From contig CP072532.1 of NCBI GenBank assembly GCA_021730225.1, positions 393,230 through 457,229 on the forward strand: a DNA stretch of 64,000 bases. The letters are read 5' to 3'. A model generated the notes under the pieces. The model ran no database searches and had not been told where the DNA came from. It saw only the letters and a program-made list of their open reading frames with translations. Below are positions 1 through 8,291 of the stretch, one piece after another (position 1 is the first letter of the stretch; the number at the start of each line of letters is the position of its first letter). Both the position numbers and the translations under genes were made by a program. Source of the stretch: Candidatus Vesicomyidisocius sp. Agig_15_S12. GTDB lineage: Bacteria > Pseudomonadota > Gammaproteobacteria > PS1 > Pseudothioglobaceae.

Positions 1-460
1 ATTATATTATAATTTTAACAAAGTTTAAATTTTGTATTTATATCATGTATTCGGTGCGAATACATTAAAATTACCTGTGTGTGATTATTGGAAGTGAAGA
101 TTTAAATATATGAGAGATTGTAAAATGCTTTATAAGAAATAGTGACAGATGTAAACTCTGTTTATTGACATAATAATGTAGGGAATTATGACATATCAGG
201 ATATATCTGAATAATTTTAACCAACACATCTAAAATTATTTCTAATTGTTGATAATAAATTAGATTTCGGTTGATTTTAAAGGCTGTTATTATATAAACA
301 TATAACTGGTATAAATGTCAGAAAATTAATTATGACGCCATAGTAAGTAGTAAAACTTAATCAAGCGATTTAATAATTAAAGTTTATATACATCAAATTA
401 TATACATCAAAAATAATTAATACTTAAGAATATACTGCTTAAGTATTTGGCTGATAAAAA
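1..460. other. Non-coding stretch, AT-rich, no gene recognised
   Basis: I see no open frame of useful length and no structural RNA here. The only distinct structure is a perfect 14-bp tandem duplication at 384-397 and 398-411 (unit ttatatacatcaaa). The stretch leads into the decayed TPR gene that starts near 461, so it may be older coding sequence eroded beyond recognition. Confidence 0.5.
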
Positions 461-947
461 ATGTTTGAAAGTAAATATGCATTAAATTTAGTTGATTTAT
501 ATCAATTACAAAATAGTAATGGTTTGTCGATAGGAAGTATATTAAGTGCTATTACAAATAATTTAAAAAGTTCAAAGGTATATTATCTGTTTATTATGCT
601 ATAGAATCAATATTTTGAACAGACTCTGATGTTAAATAATATTGACAGTGATATTTATAATAATATAGGTAAATGTTATGATCAAATTAATCAAACAACT
701 AAAGACATAATAACACTTATATACAAGTTATCATCATTTACAGATTATTGTATTTCCACTATATATGATTTGCTAATATTTGTATGAAAATTAATAAATA
801 TTAATTATATTTTTATATTAAACTTTGGTACATAATTGGACACTGGATTCTTATCAAGGCTATTATAATCGTGATATTTTATTAGTTCAATTGTAACGCT
901 TGGAATCGTTTAAACAAAGTTTGGCTAAAGAAAAGGTATTGGTATAG
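461..947 (+). pseudogene. Decayed tetratricopeptide-repeat protein gene
   Basis: An ATG at 461 opens a frame that meets TAG at 602-604 and then continues in the same frame to TGA at 785-787. This second part carries a TPR-like helix pair (DSDIYNNIGKCYDQIN). A further piece at 819-947 lies in another frame and reads TLDSYQGYYNRDILLVQL, stop, RLESFKQSLAKEK, which matches the usual TPR pattern (YYNRGxxLxxLxRxEEALxxFxxAL). At least two nonsense codons and one frameshift are therefore needed to join the parts. What I see is a relic of repeats; the original function cannot be told. It sits directly upstream of lysS, whose ribosome-binding site follows at 974-979. Confidence 0.5.
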
Positions 948-983
948 ATCAGAGCTAGAATACAAAACATATTAAGGAGTCCA

Positions 984-2474
984 GTGAGAGACGAAGATAA
1001 CAATAAATTAATTCTTAAAAGAAAATCAAAATTAGCTTTATTAAGAAAAGGTGGAAATCCATTTATTAATAATTTTAAACCTGAAAATTTAGCACAGAAT
1101 ATTATTCAAGAATTTAAAAGTTTTTCTAAAGAAGAGTTGGAGAAAAAAAATATGCAAGTATCAGTAGCAGGACGAATGATGCTTAAGCGTGTTATGGGTA
1201 AGGTTAGCTTTGTACATGTACAAGATTCTAGTGGGAAAATTCAGCTTTTCGTTACTTGTGATAAGCTACCTAAGAGTTTTTATAATGAACATTTTAAAAA
1301 ATGGGATATTGGTGATATTATTGGTGCTACAGGTGTTTTATTCAAAACTAATATGGGTGAATTGTCAATTCGTATTGACGATATTAAGTTGTTAACCAAG
1401 TCACTACGCCCGTTACCTGGAAAATTTCATGGCTTGTCTGATCAAGAAATTCGTTATCGTCAGCGTTATGTTGATTTGATTATGAATAAGACATCACGAA
1501 ATACGTTTAAACGTCGTAGTCAAATTATTAACTATATCCGCAATTTTTTTAATCATCATGATTTTATTGAGGTAGAAACGCCTATGTTACAAACTATTCC
1601 AGGTGGCGCAACAGCTAAACCATTTGAAACTCATCATAATGCATTAGACATGCCTATGTATTTTCGTGTTTCACCTGAGCTTTACTTAAAACGTTTAATT
1701 ATTGGCGGCATGAATAAAGTATTTGAAATTAATCGTAATTTTAGAAATGAAGGACTTTCTACTAGACATAATCCAGAATTTACGATGATTGAATTCTACC
1801 AAGCTTATGGAACATATCACGATTTGATGGATTTGACAGAAAGATTATTTCGCAGTATTGCACTTGATGTATGTGGCAGCGCTAATGTCTATTATCAAGG
1901 TAACGATCTTGATTTTTTTAATTCATTTAAACGTATTAGTTTAATTAATTCAATTTTACAATATAATCCAAGTTTGATGGCAACTGATTTAAATCAGGAA
2001 AATGCTAAACAAACTGCAAAAAAGTTAGGTGTTCAAATTAAAGAAAATTGGGGTTTTGGTAAGATTCAAACTGAAATCTTTGAAACTACTGTTGAAGAAA
2101 AATTATTACAGCCTACTTTTATCACTGAATATCCAACTGAAGTATCGCCATTAGCACGTCGAAATGACGACAATCCGTTTATTACTGATCGGTTTGAATT
2201 ATTTATTAGCGGTTGTGAAATTGCTAACGGCTTTTCTGAGCTTAATGATGCACAAGATCAAGCTGAGCGCTTTAGAAAACAAGTTGAAGAAAAAGATTCA
2301 GGTAATGATGAGGCCATGTATTACGATGCTGATTATATTCGTGCTTTAGAGTATGGCATGCCACCTACAGCAGGAGAAGGCATTGGTATTGATAGATTGG
2401 TAATGCTATTTACCGATTCGCCGTCAATTCGTGATGTTATTTTGTTTCCTCATATGCGCGCTGAGGCAAAGTGA
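984..2474 (+). CDS. lysS: Lysyl-tRNA synthetase (class II)
   Basis: Charges tRNA-Lys with lysine using ATP, in the cytoplasm. The 496-residue product is close to the usual 505. The N-terminal half is an OB-fold anticodon-binding domain (about residues 58-140, with [21 protein letters not shown]). The class II catalytic core follows, with motif 1 near FIEVETPML, motif 2 around [14 protein letters not shown] and motif 3 as [13 protein letters not shown] close to the C-terminus. The start is GTG at 984, supported by an AAGGAG site at 974-979. In many relatives prfB precedes lysS; here only a decayed TPR gene does. The cognate tRNA-Lys lies 3 kb downstream. Confidence 0.97.
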   Translation: MRDEDNNKLILKRKSKLALLRKGGNPFINNFKPENLAQNIIQEFKSFSKEELEKKNMQVSVAGRMMLKRVMGKVSFVHVQDSSGKIQLFVTCDKLPKSFYNEHFKKWDIGDIIGATGVLFKTNMGELSIRIDDIKLLTKSLRPLPGKFHGLSDQEIRYRQRYVDLIMNKTSRNTFKRRSQIINYIRNFFNHHDFIEVETPMLQTIPGGATAKPFETHHNALDMPMYFRVSPELYLKRLIIGGMNKVFEINRNFRNEGLSTRHNPEFTMIEFYQAYGTYHDLMDLTERLFRSIALDVCGSANVYYQGNDLDFFNSFKRISLINSILQYNPSLMATDLNQENAKQTAKKLGVQIKENWGFGKIQTEIFETTVEEKLLQPTFITEYPTEVSPLARRNDDNPFITDRFELFISGCEIANGFSELNDAQDQAERFRKQVEEKDSGNDEAMYYDADYIRALEYGMPPTAGEGIGIDRLVMLFTDSPSIRDVILFPHMRAEAK

Positions 2475-2747
2475 GAAGATGTTAATTATTTATATTTGTT
2501 AGAGTGTAGTTTAACAGGTTAAGACTTATATGTATCCGTTGCCATGCCAGCAATTATGCAATTATTTCACGAAAGTATAATTTTAAAAATTATGGTAGCA
2601 AGAGTTTAACTTATCATATTATATTAATGATCAAAGAGTTGGATGAAATATTTACCTATACATGGGTATAAGGAAAAACTTAGTAAACGTTAATCAAATG
2701 TGGTTAATGACAAAATTAAGACATTTGAATTTATAGGTTATAGGTAA
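2475..2747. other. Gap between lysS and cmk with a possible small coding relic
   Basis: No intact gene. Around 2530-2610 the plus strand can be read as VSVAMPAIMQLFHES and on to a stop, with slightly higher GC than its surroundings, as expected of old coding sequence. I could not assign it to a family. The leader of cmk lies at the end, without a clear ribosome-binding site. Confidence 0.3.
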
Positions 2748-3425
2748 ATGAGTCAAAATATAATACCAGTTTTAACCATTGATGGTCCAAGTGGGGTTGG
2801 AAAAGGTACTATAGCAAGAATTATGGCACAAAAAAAAAACTGGCATTTGTTAGATTCTGGTGCAATTTATCGTGCTTTTGCTTTAACAATTGATACTAGA
2901 GCAATTAATATTGCTGATGAAAAGGCTTTGAGAAAGATTGCAGAAACTCTTGATGTAAAATTTAAAATTAAGTCGGGCAATAAACTTGTGAGTATTTATC
3001 TTGATGGTAAAGATATCTCTAAGATTTTACGTACAGAGAAAATAGGTAAGATAGCTTCAAAAATTGCCTCTATTGAGGTGGTTCGTGCTATGCTTTTAAA
3101 ACGCCAAAAGGATTTTTCTGAAATGCCAGGGCTGGTAGCAGATGGTAGAGATATGGGAACAACTGTTTTTCCTGATGCACTATTTAAAGTATATTTAACT
3201 GCAAGTGTTGATGAGCGAGCTAATAGACGCTTAAAACAATTGCAAGCACAAGGTAGTGAGGGTATAATTTTAAACATCTTGTCAGATATTGTGGATAGAG
3301 ATAAACGTGATTATACTCGTAAATACTCACCACTTAAACCTGCCAAAGATGCACTCATTATTGATAGCACTAAGTTGTCTATTGATGAGGTTATCATTCA
3401 AGTGGTAGCATTAGTCGAGGCTTAA
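2748..3425 (+). CDS. cmk: Cytidylate kinase
   Basis: Phosphorylates CMP and dCMP to the diphosphates with ATP. The P-loop is GPSGVGKGT at residues about 12-20. The NMP-binding region carries DSGAIYRAF, and the conserved VADGRDMGTTVFPDA and RANRRLKQL segments follow. The length of 225 residues equals the family norm (227 in E. coli). The order cmk-rpsA-ihfB is the classical gammaproteobacterial arrangement. An oddity is an uninterrupted run of ten A residues at 2830-2839 inside codons 28-31 (Gln-Lys-Lys-Asn), a likely slippage site in an essential gene. Confidence 0.97.
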   Translation: MSQNIIPVLTIDGPSGVGKGTIARIMAQKKNWHLLDSGAIYRAFALTIDTRAINIADEKALRKIAETLDVKFKIKSGNKLVSIYLDGKDISKILRTEKIGKIASKIASIEVVRAMLLKRQKDFSEMPGLVADGRDMGTTVFPDALFKVYLTASVDERANRRLKQLQAQGSEGIILNILSDIVDRDKRDYTRKYSPLKPAKDALIIDSTKLSIDEVIIQVVALVEA

Positions 3426-3523
3426 GCGGTTAAACCTCTTAAATAAATTAACCCGATAATATATTAAGCACATACTATACCGCAAATAGCTTAAGAATTA
3501 CCGGTCAATATCAAAATTATAAT

Positions 3524-5203
3524 ATGTCAGAATCATTTGCCGAACTGTTTGAAAATAGTGCAGAACAACAAAACGTAAAAGTTGGCGCACTTTTAGTGGG
3601 GACAGTTGTTAGTATTAATCGTGAAAAAGCGATTGTTAATGTTGGACTTAAATCAGAGGGTTTTATTCCCCTAGATGAATTTAAAAATCAACAAGGAGAA
3701 TTGAAGGTTGAAGAGGGTGACATTGTCGAAGTTGCACTTAAATCAATTGATGATGGTCTGGGTAATACCTTGTTATCACATGCTGATGCTAAACGTATCA
3801 AGCTATGGCATTCACTTGAATTAGCAATGACTTCTAAAGAAATTGTAACTGGTGTTGTAACTGGTGCTGTTAAAGGAGGTTTGACGGTTGATATTGGCGT
3901 AGTTAAAGCATTTTTACCTGGGTCGTTAGTTGATGTACGTCCAGTAAAAGATTTCTCATACTTAACAGGTCAAGAAATTGAAGCTATTGTTATTAAGATG
4001 GATGAAGTTAGAAATAATATTGTTATTTCTAGAAAAGCTGTATTGCAAGAAGCTAATTCTGCAGATAGAGAAGCTCTACTTGAAGAGCTTGAAGAAGGTA
4101 AAGAAATTGAAGGTATTGTTAAAAACCTTGCAGATTATGGCGCGTTTGTTGATCTTGGAGGTGTTGATGGCTTGTTACATATTACAGATATTTCTTGGCA
4201 GCGTGTTAACCATCCATCTGAAAAATTAACTATTGGAGATAAAATTACTGTTAAAGTGCTTAATTATGATAAAGAGAAAATGCGTGTATCATTAGGCCTT
4301 AAACAACTAACTGTTAGCCCTTGGGATAGTATTTCAGATCGTTTGCCTATCGGTAAGAAAGTACAAGGCACGGTTTCTAATTTAACAGATTATGGTGCAT
4401 TTTTGAGTATTGAAGAGGGAGTTGAAGGTTTGGTTCATGTGAGTGAGATGGATTGGACAAATGCTAATGCTCGTCCTTCTAAAATTGTTAAATTAGGTCA
4501 AGAAGTTGAAGTGGTTGTATTAGATGTTCAAGAGTCTAAGCATCGTATCTCATTATCTATGAAACAGGCTCAAGAAAACCCTTGGGAATCATTTGAAGCA
4601 ACACATAATAAGGGTGATAAAATTCCTGTTAGGGTCAAATCAATCACTGACTTTGGTTTATTTGTTGGTCTTTTAGGTGGTATTGACGGCTTAATTCATT
4701 TAGCTGATATTTCATGGGAAAAACAATCTTCAGATCAATTGGTATCTAGTTATTCTAAAGGGCAAGAGTTAGAGGTGATTATTTTGAATATTGATGCTGA
4801 AAAAGAGCGTATTTCTTTAGGTATTAAACAGCTTTTAGAAGATGAATTTATGCGATATGTATCTGCTAATAAAAAAGGATCAATTGTTCAAGGTATGGTT
4901 ATGGAAGTTGATTCACGTGGCGCGGTTATCCGTTTGAATGAAGATATTACAGGTTATTTAAAAGCAGGGGAAATTTCAGAAGATCGTGTTGAAGATGCGA
5001 CTTTAATATTAAAAACTGGTGAAGAAATAGAAGTTGCAATTATGAATATTGACAGAAGAACTCGTAATATTTTAGTCAGTATTAAAGCAAAAAACTCAGT
5101 GGAAGAAAAAGCAGCAATGGAAGATTATAATAAGCAGTCTTCTAATATAGTATCTGGTTCTACATTAGGTGATTTGTTAAAAGAAGCAAAAGATAATAAG
5201 TAA
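3524..5203 (+). CDS. rpsA: 30S ribosomal protein S1
   Basis: Binds mRNA and brings it to the 30S subunit. The 559-residue protein (557 in E. coli) contains six S1 OB-fold repeats, the first two at the N-terminus binding the ribosome. The central ones are easily recognised by the repeated pattern V(K/S)NLxDYGAF(V/L)…GLxHxx(D/E)(I/M)xW, at about residues 200, 285 and 372, and the last is more divergent. It stands 98 bp after cmk and 5 bp before the GTG that could open ihfB. It is surely highly expressed. The TATAAT-like string touching its ATG is too close to be its promoter. Confidence 0.98.
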   Translation: MSESFAELFENSAEQQNVKVGALLVGTVVSINREKAIVNVGLKSEGFIPLDEFKNQQGELKVEEGDIVEVALKSIDDGLGNTLLSHADAKRIKLWHSLELAMTSKEIVTGVVTGAVKGGLTVDIGVVKAFLPGSLVDVRPVKDFSYLTGQEIEAIVIKMDEVRNNIVISRKAVLQEANSADREALLEELEEGKEIEGIVKNLADYGAFVDLGGVDGLLHITDISWQRVNHPSEKLTIGDKITVKVLNYDKEKMRVSLGLKQLTVSPWDSISDRLPIGKKVQGTVSNLTDYGAFLSIEEGVEGLVHVSEMDWTNANARPSKIVKLGQEVEVVVLDVQESKHRISLSMKQAQENPWESFEATHNKGDKIPVRVKSITDFGLFVGLLGGIDGLIHLADISWEKQSSDQLVSSYSKGQELEVIILNIDAEKERISLGIKQLLEDEFMRYVSANKKGSIVQGMVMEVDSRGAVIRLNEDITGYLKAGEISEDRVEDATLILKTGEEIEVAIMNIDRRTRNILVSIKAKNSVEEKAAMEDYNKQSSNIVSGSTLGDLLKEAKDNK

Positions 5204-5235
5204 CAATAGTGAAATATGATTATTTTTTACCTATT

Positions 5236-5514
5236 ATGAAAAAGCCAGATCTTATTTTGAATTTATCAAACAGTTCTGATTTATCTAAAACTGATGCCAA
5301 AATAGCGGTTGAAGTAATTTTGGAAGAATTAACACAAGGTATTGTTTCTGGTAAGGGTGTTGAGATAAGAGGTTTTGGTGGTTTTTATAAGAAATATCGT
5401 AAAGCTCGACAAGGCATAAATCCTAAAACTAGTGAAAGGACAGAGGTAAGTGAGAAGTTTGTACCATTTTTTAAGCCAAGTAAATTTCTTAAAGAAATCA
5501 TTAATAAGATTTAG
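5236..5514 (+). CDS. ihfB: Integration host factor beta subunit
   Basis: DNA-bending HU/IHF-family protein; the beta chain normally pairs with IhfA. The core has VEIRGFGGFYKKYRKARQG, with the beta-arm and then NPKT, followed by VPFFKPSKFLKE; these are the hallmark IHF/HU positions. The frame is open from GTG at 5209, but ATG 5236 gives MKKPDLILNL and 92 residues, which lines up with the E. coli N-terminus (MTKSELIERL, 94 residues), so I chose it. Neither start has a good ribosome-binding site; translation may be coupled to rpsA. IhfA is not in this window. Confidence 0.93.
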   Translation: MKKPDLILNLSNSSDLSKTDAKIAVEVILEELTQGIVSGKGVEIRGFGGFYKKYRKARQGINPKTSERTEVSEKFVPFFKPSKFLKEIINKI

Positions 5515-5608
5515 TTTTGATTAATTTATAAAGTACGATTAATGTATAATTTTATTCTTCTAATATCTATACACTAAGTATTCTAAAATTTAGAGTGTTA
5601 AATAAATA

Positions 5609-5684
5609 GGGGCGTTAGCTCAGTTGGTAGAGCATCGGACTTTTAATCCGCTGGTCGAGCGTTCAAATCGTTCACGCCCCACCA
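5609..5684 (+). tRNA. tRNA-Lys (anticodon TTT)
   Basis: A complete 76-nt cloverleaf including encoded CCA. The acceptor stem GGGGCGT pairs with ACGCCCC, the D-arm is GCTC/GAGC, and the T-stem is GAGCG/CGTTC around TTCAAAT. The anticodon TTT is at 5642-5644 in loop CTTTTAA. The top anticodon-stem pair 27-43 is a U-C mismatch, unlike the E. coli homologue. The 3' end (the last CA of the gene) is part of a 13-bp tandem duplication running to 5708. With only UUU as anticodon it must read both AAA and AAG. Confidence 0.97.
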
Positions 5685-6012
5685 TATATAAAGATCATAT
5701 ATAAAGATATTGATGATATAGGTATGATTGTAGTCATAAGAGAAGAGTGAACAGAGAAATGTATTTATTGTTTATATTAGATGCTAATATAAATTAAGGA
5801 AAATAGTAATTTTATATTAAACTTAACTTTTAATATATACATCATTATCAATTTTTATCAAAAGTTTCAATCCAGTATTAAAACATAATTTTCTTTTTCG
5901 TAGAATGTTATTAATTTTAATTTAGATTCTACATTATTTATTATGTTTCTGGATTGGGATTATCTATTTAAATATATTGTTGTAAGATTTTGTATAATAA
6001 GGAAAATAATCT
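5685..6012. other. Gap with two AT-only hairpins downstream of tRNA-Lys
   Basis: No gene seen. A 13-bp tandem copy (catatataaagat) occupies 5683-5695 and 5696-5708. A perfect 10-bp stem with a 3-nt loop lies at 5771-5793 (tttatattag/ctaatataaa), and a second 9-bp stem with a 7-nt loop at 5813-5837 uses nearly the same arm sequence. Neither is followed by a T run, so they are weak candidates for terminating the tRNA transcript. Confidence 0.4.
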
Positions 6013-6396
6013 ATGAATTTTTTTTGGATATTTATAGCATTAAGTGGTGCTATAGCAGTAGTGATGGATGCGATGTCAGTACATATTTTTAAGTATGTTC
6101 TACCAATAGAGGATATTATGCGTATACAAACAGCAATAACTTATCAAATGTATCATACTCTGATGATTTCAATATTAGCTATACAATCACAACGTATCTT
6201 GTTTAAATCTAAGTCTATTAACCAAAGTATTTGGCTTTTTATAGCAGGTATTGTTCTGTTTTCAGGTGGTTTGTATTTGTATACTTTTACTAAGTTGTAT
6301 GGATTGGTTTTTATTACGCCAATAGGGGGTATGCTATTGGTTTTTGGCTGGTTAAGTGTAGCAAGATTTGCTTTTAATTTCTCTAAAATAAAATAA
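6013..6396 (+). CDS. DUF423 family small membrane protein (YgdD-like)
   Basis: A 127-residue inner-membrane protein with about four hydrophobic segments. It matches the DUF423/YgdD family by the conserved order IQTxxxYQMYHTL (about residues 36-48), an LFSGGLYLYTFT segment (about 82) and a TPIGGMLLVFGW segment (about 102). The function of the family is not established. The usual GAFGAH motif near residue 20 is replaced here by DAMSVH, with only the His kept. The ribosome-binding site AAGGAAA lies at 5999-6005. The gene stands alone between two long gaps, so it is a lone survivor in an eroded region. Confidence 0.8.
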   Translation: MNFFWIFIALSGAIAVVMDAMSVHIFKYVLPIEDIMRIQTAITYQMYHTLMISILAIQSQRILFKSKSINQSIWLFIAGIVLFSGGLYLYTFTKLYGLVFITPIGGMLLVFGWLSVARFAFNFSKIK

Positions 6397-7021
6397 TATT
6401 CATTTATTCTAATATTTTATCGGATGGTTTCAGTGTGTTAAGCTATTATAAGGTTATTTCTATACTAGTTAACATTTCACGCTGATATTAGTAACCGAAC
6501 ATTATAATCAGTTAATAAGTTTATAATGAATGTTAATACAGATAAATTTAAAACTATTCTTGATATTAATCCAAGTATTCTTTTAATAGAATGAGGAGCG
6601 GAAAAAAGGCGTATGGCTTCTGTTTAATGAGCTAATTTAGGTACAATTAATCTATCTTAGTGGGAGAGAGCATACAGTGTGAATATTACCATTGGATTTT
6701 CCAGTAGATGATTATGTCAAATTTAAAGACATACTATTTATTGTTTACTGTTGAAAAAACGTAGGTTTTTTTATTAGCTTGAAAAAACTTATAAAGTATA
6801 GGCTGTACTAATTGTCAAAAGTTATTTTTAATGGGGGTATTTTGTAATAATCAACATCTATATTATGGTGGACAGCTTTAACACATAACCCGATACACTA
6901 TAGTTATTTTTCCATATAAAGAGGTGTCTTATTCTATTTTTGGTGATTATGAAATAGATGATACTTTATATAGGAGACTTAATTAAAATTTATGAATGCA
7001 TTATTAATAATAAATTTTGTT
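6397..7021. other. Long gap between convergent genes with degraded coding traces
   Basis: No intact gene in 625 bp. From ATG 6526 the plus strand reads MNVNTDKFKTILDIN, continues PSILLIE and meets TGA at about 6587, after which broken pieces follow with several stops. This looks like a dead gene I cannot name. A short A6C-GTAG-GT6 hairpin lies at 6754-6771 and could act as a weak terminator on either strand. The rest is low-complexity AT sequence. Confidence 0.35.
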
Positions 7022-7861
7022 TTATGATGAGACTAGTGTTATATAAGATTGATAACGTTTTTTGTGAATATCACCTAATTTGACTGCTAATTTAATTGCA
7101 CATTTTGGTTCAAAGATATGAGCACAATTCCTAAATTTACAAGCATTAGTAAATGGATTAAATTCTTTGAATCCATTTAAAATTTCTTGATTACTGAATT
7201 CATCTAATTGGAATTTACGAATACCTGGGGAATCAATTAAATCACCACCTGAAGGAATCTGATAAAGCGTAGTATTAGTTGTTGTATGTTTTCCAAGTTT
7301 GCTTTTTGTGGATATTTCATTGACGCGTAAATTTAGTTCTGGAATTAATTTATTAATTAGTGAAGATTTCCCTACGCCTGATTGACCCAAAAAGATATGA
7401 GTCTTATTATCTAACTTAAGCTTGAATTTATCGATATTTATTTGTTTTTTGACACTTAAATAATTGATTGAATAACCAATATTTTTATACATAGAAAAAT
7501 CATATTTAACCTTTTTAATATTATTTGTTAACTCAACTTTATTAACCACTATATTTAAAGGTAGTTTTGCATTTTCAGCCACTATTAAATAACGATCGAT
7601 TAATTCAAATTGATAATGTGGTTCCATAGCAACCACTAACCATAGTTGGTCTATATTAGTAGCAATGAGTTTATGTGTACGATAAAGTTGATTATGACGA
7701 TCAAGTAAGGCAGTGATGATACCTTGATTAGATTGCGTTATCTGAAAAATAACCCTATCACCAGCAACGGATAAATCAATATTGTTTTTGGTAACACATT
7801 GATACAACTCACCTGATTTTATTTTAACTAATAGTCGTTCTCTGTAACGAGTAATGACCAA
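7022..7861 (-). CDS. rsgA: Small-subunit biogenesis GTPase RsgA
   Basis: Circularly permuted GTPase that helps mature the 30S subunit. Domains run from an N-terminal OB fold, through G4 (NKVE, about residue 112), the P-loop GQSGVGKSS (about 160), G2-like KLGKHTTTNTT and G3 DSPGIR, to a C-terminal zinc knuckle with CKFRNCAH followed by C. TTG at 7861 is the only listed-type start and gives 279 residues against about 350 in E. coli. The frame stays open upstream to 7939 and encodes RLKKIQTQHRTKINRAS, which resembles the basic N-terminal tail of other RsgA proteins, but it holds no ATG, GTG or TTG. The N-terminus is therefore either truncated or started from a rare codon. Confidence 0.9.
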   Translation of the reverse strand: MVITRYRERLLVKIKSGELYQCVTKNNIDLSVAGDRVIFQITQSNQGIITALLDRHNQLYRTHKLIATNIDQLWLVVAMEPHYQFELIDRYLIVAENAKLPLNIVVNKVELTNNIKKVKYDFSMYKNIGYSINYLSVKKQINIDKFKLKLDNKTHIFLGQSGVGKSSLINKLIPELNLRVNEISTKSKLGKHTTTNTTLYQIPSGGDLIDSPGIRKFQLDEFSNQEILNGFKEFNPFTNACKFRNCAHIFEPKCAIKLAVKLGDIHKKRYQSYITLVSS

Positions 7862-7975
7862 GCCTGTGTGTACCTTGTCAAAATTATCTGAAGCTCTATT
7901 TATTTTAGTTCTGTGCTGCGTTTGAATTTTTTTAAGTCGCTATTATTAGGCGTATGTTAGAGTTAATATTTTATG

Positions 7976-8257
7976 CTATTTTTTAAAATTATAATATTTA
8001 TTATTTAAGTGATTTACAACTAATTTTTCTTCATCAGGAAGCCAATTAATGTTCAATGCATTAACACAATTACTCACTTGCTTACGCAAATCAAAATGAC
8101 TGTGTAAGCGTGAATTATTTCTTGTATAAAAAGTATTATTGTGTTCAATAATGTGGCAAGTGACACAATATTCTTTGTGTAATTCTTTACCTTCTTCATT
8201 GGAAAGTGTGTTACTTGATGTAACTAACATTATAGTTAATAGTAACTGATTGATAAT
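7976..8257 (-). CDS. Small mono-haem cytochrome c
   Basis: A periplasmic c-type cytochrome with one haem site, CVTCH, early in the mature protein, and the family tail LRKQVSNC…W…EEKLVVNHLNNKYY seen in about 100-residue proteobacterial cytochromes; the axial Met is not obvious. The first canonical start, ATG 8230, would cut the signal peptide to almost nothing. Reading from ATT 8257 or ATC 8254 gives INQLLLTIMLVTSS, a good signal sequence, placed 3-6 nt after a strong AAGGAG at 8261-8266. I therefore draw the gene from 8257 while noting that the start codon is non-canonical. It lies between the Ste24-type protease and rsgA; its electron partner is unknown. Confidence 0.65.
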   Translation of the reverse strand: MINQLLLTIMLVTSSNTLSNEEGKELHKEYCVTCHIIEHNNTFYTRNNSRLHSHFDLRKQVSNCVNALNINWLPDEEKLVVNHLNNKYYNFKK

Positions 8258-8291
8258 TTTCTCCTTTAGTTAATTTAAGTATATCGTTTAT

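Noticed and set aside
3517..3523. TATAAT-like string next to the rpsA start codon
   Set aside because: It touches the ATG, so no transcript from it could carry the start codon with any leader.
5993..5998. TATAAT just upstream of the DUF423 gene as its promoter
   Set aside because: Transcription would start around 6005, after the AAGG ribosome-binding site at 5999-6002, so the message would lack it. AT-rich sequence gives many such strings.
6520..6720. Fragment around ILLIE in the gap before rsgA as a dead tsaE gene
   Set aside because: Only a five-residue match to the TsaE IEWP region, with many stops around; too weak to name.
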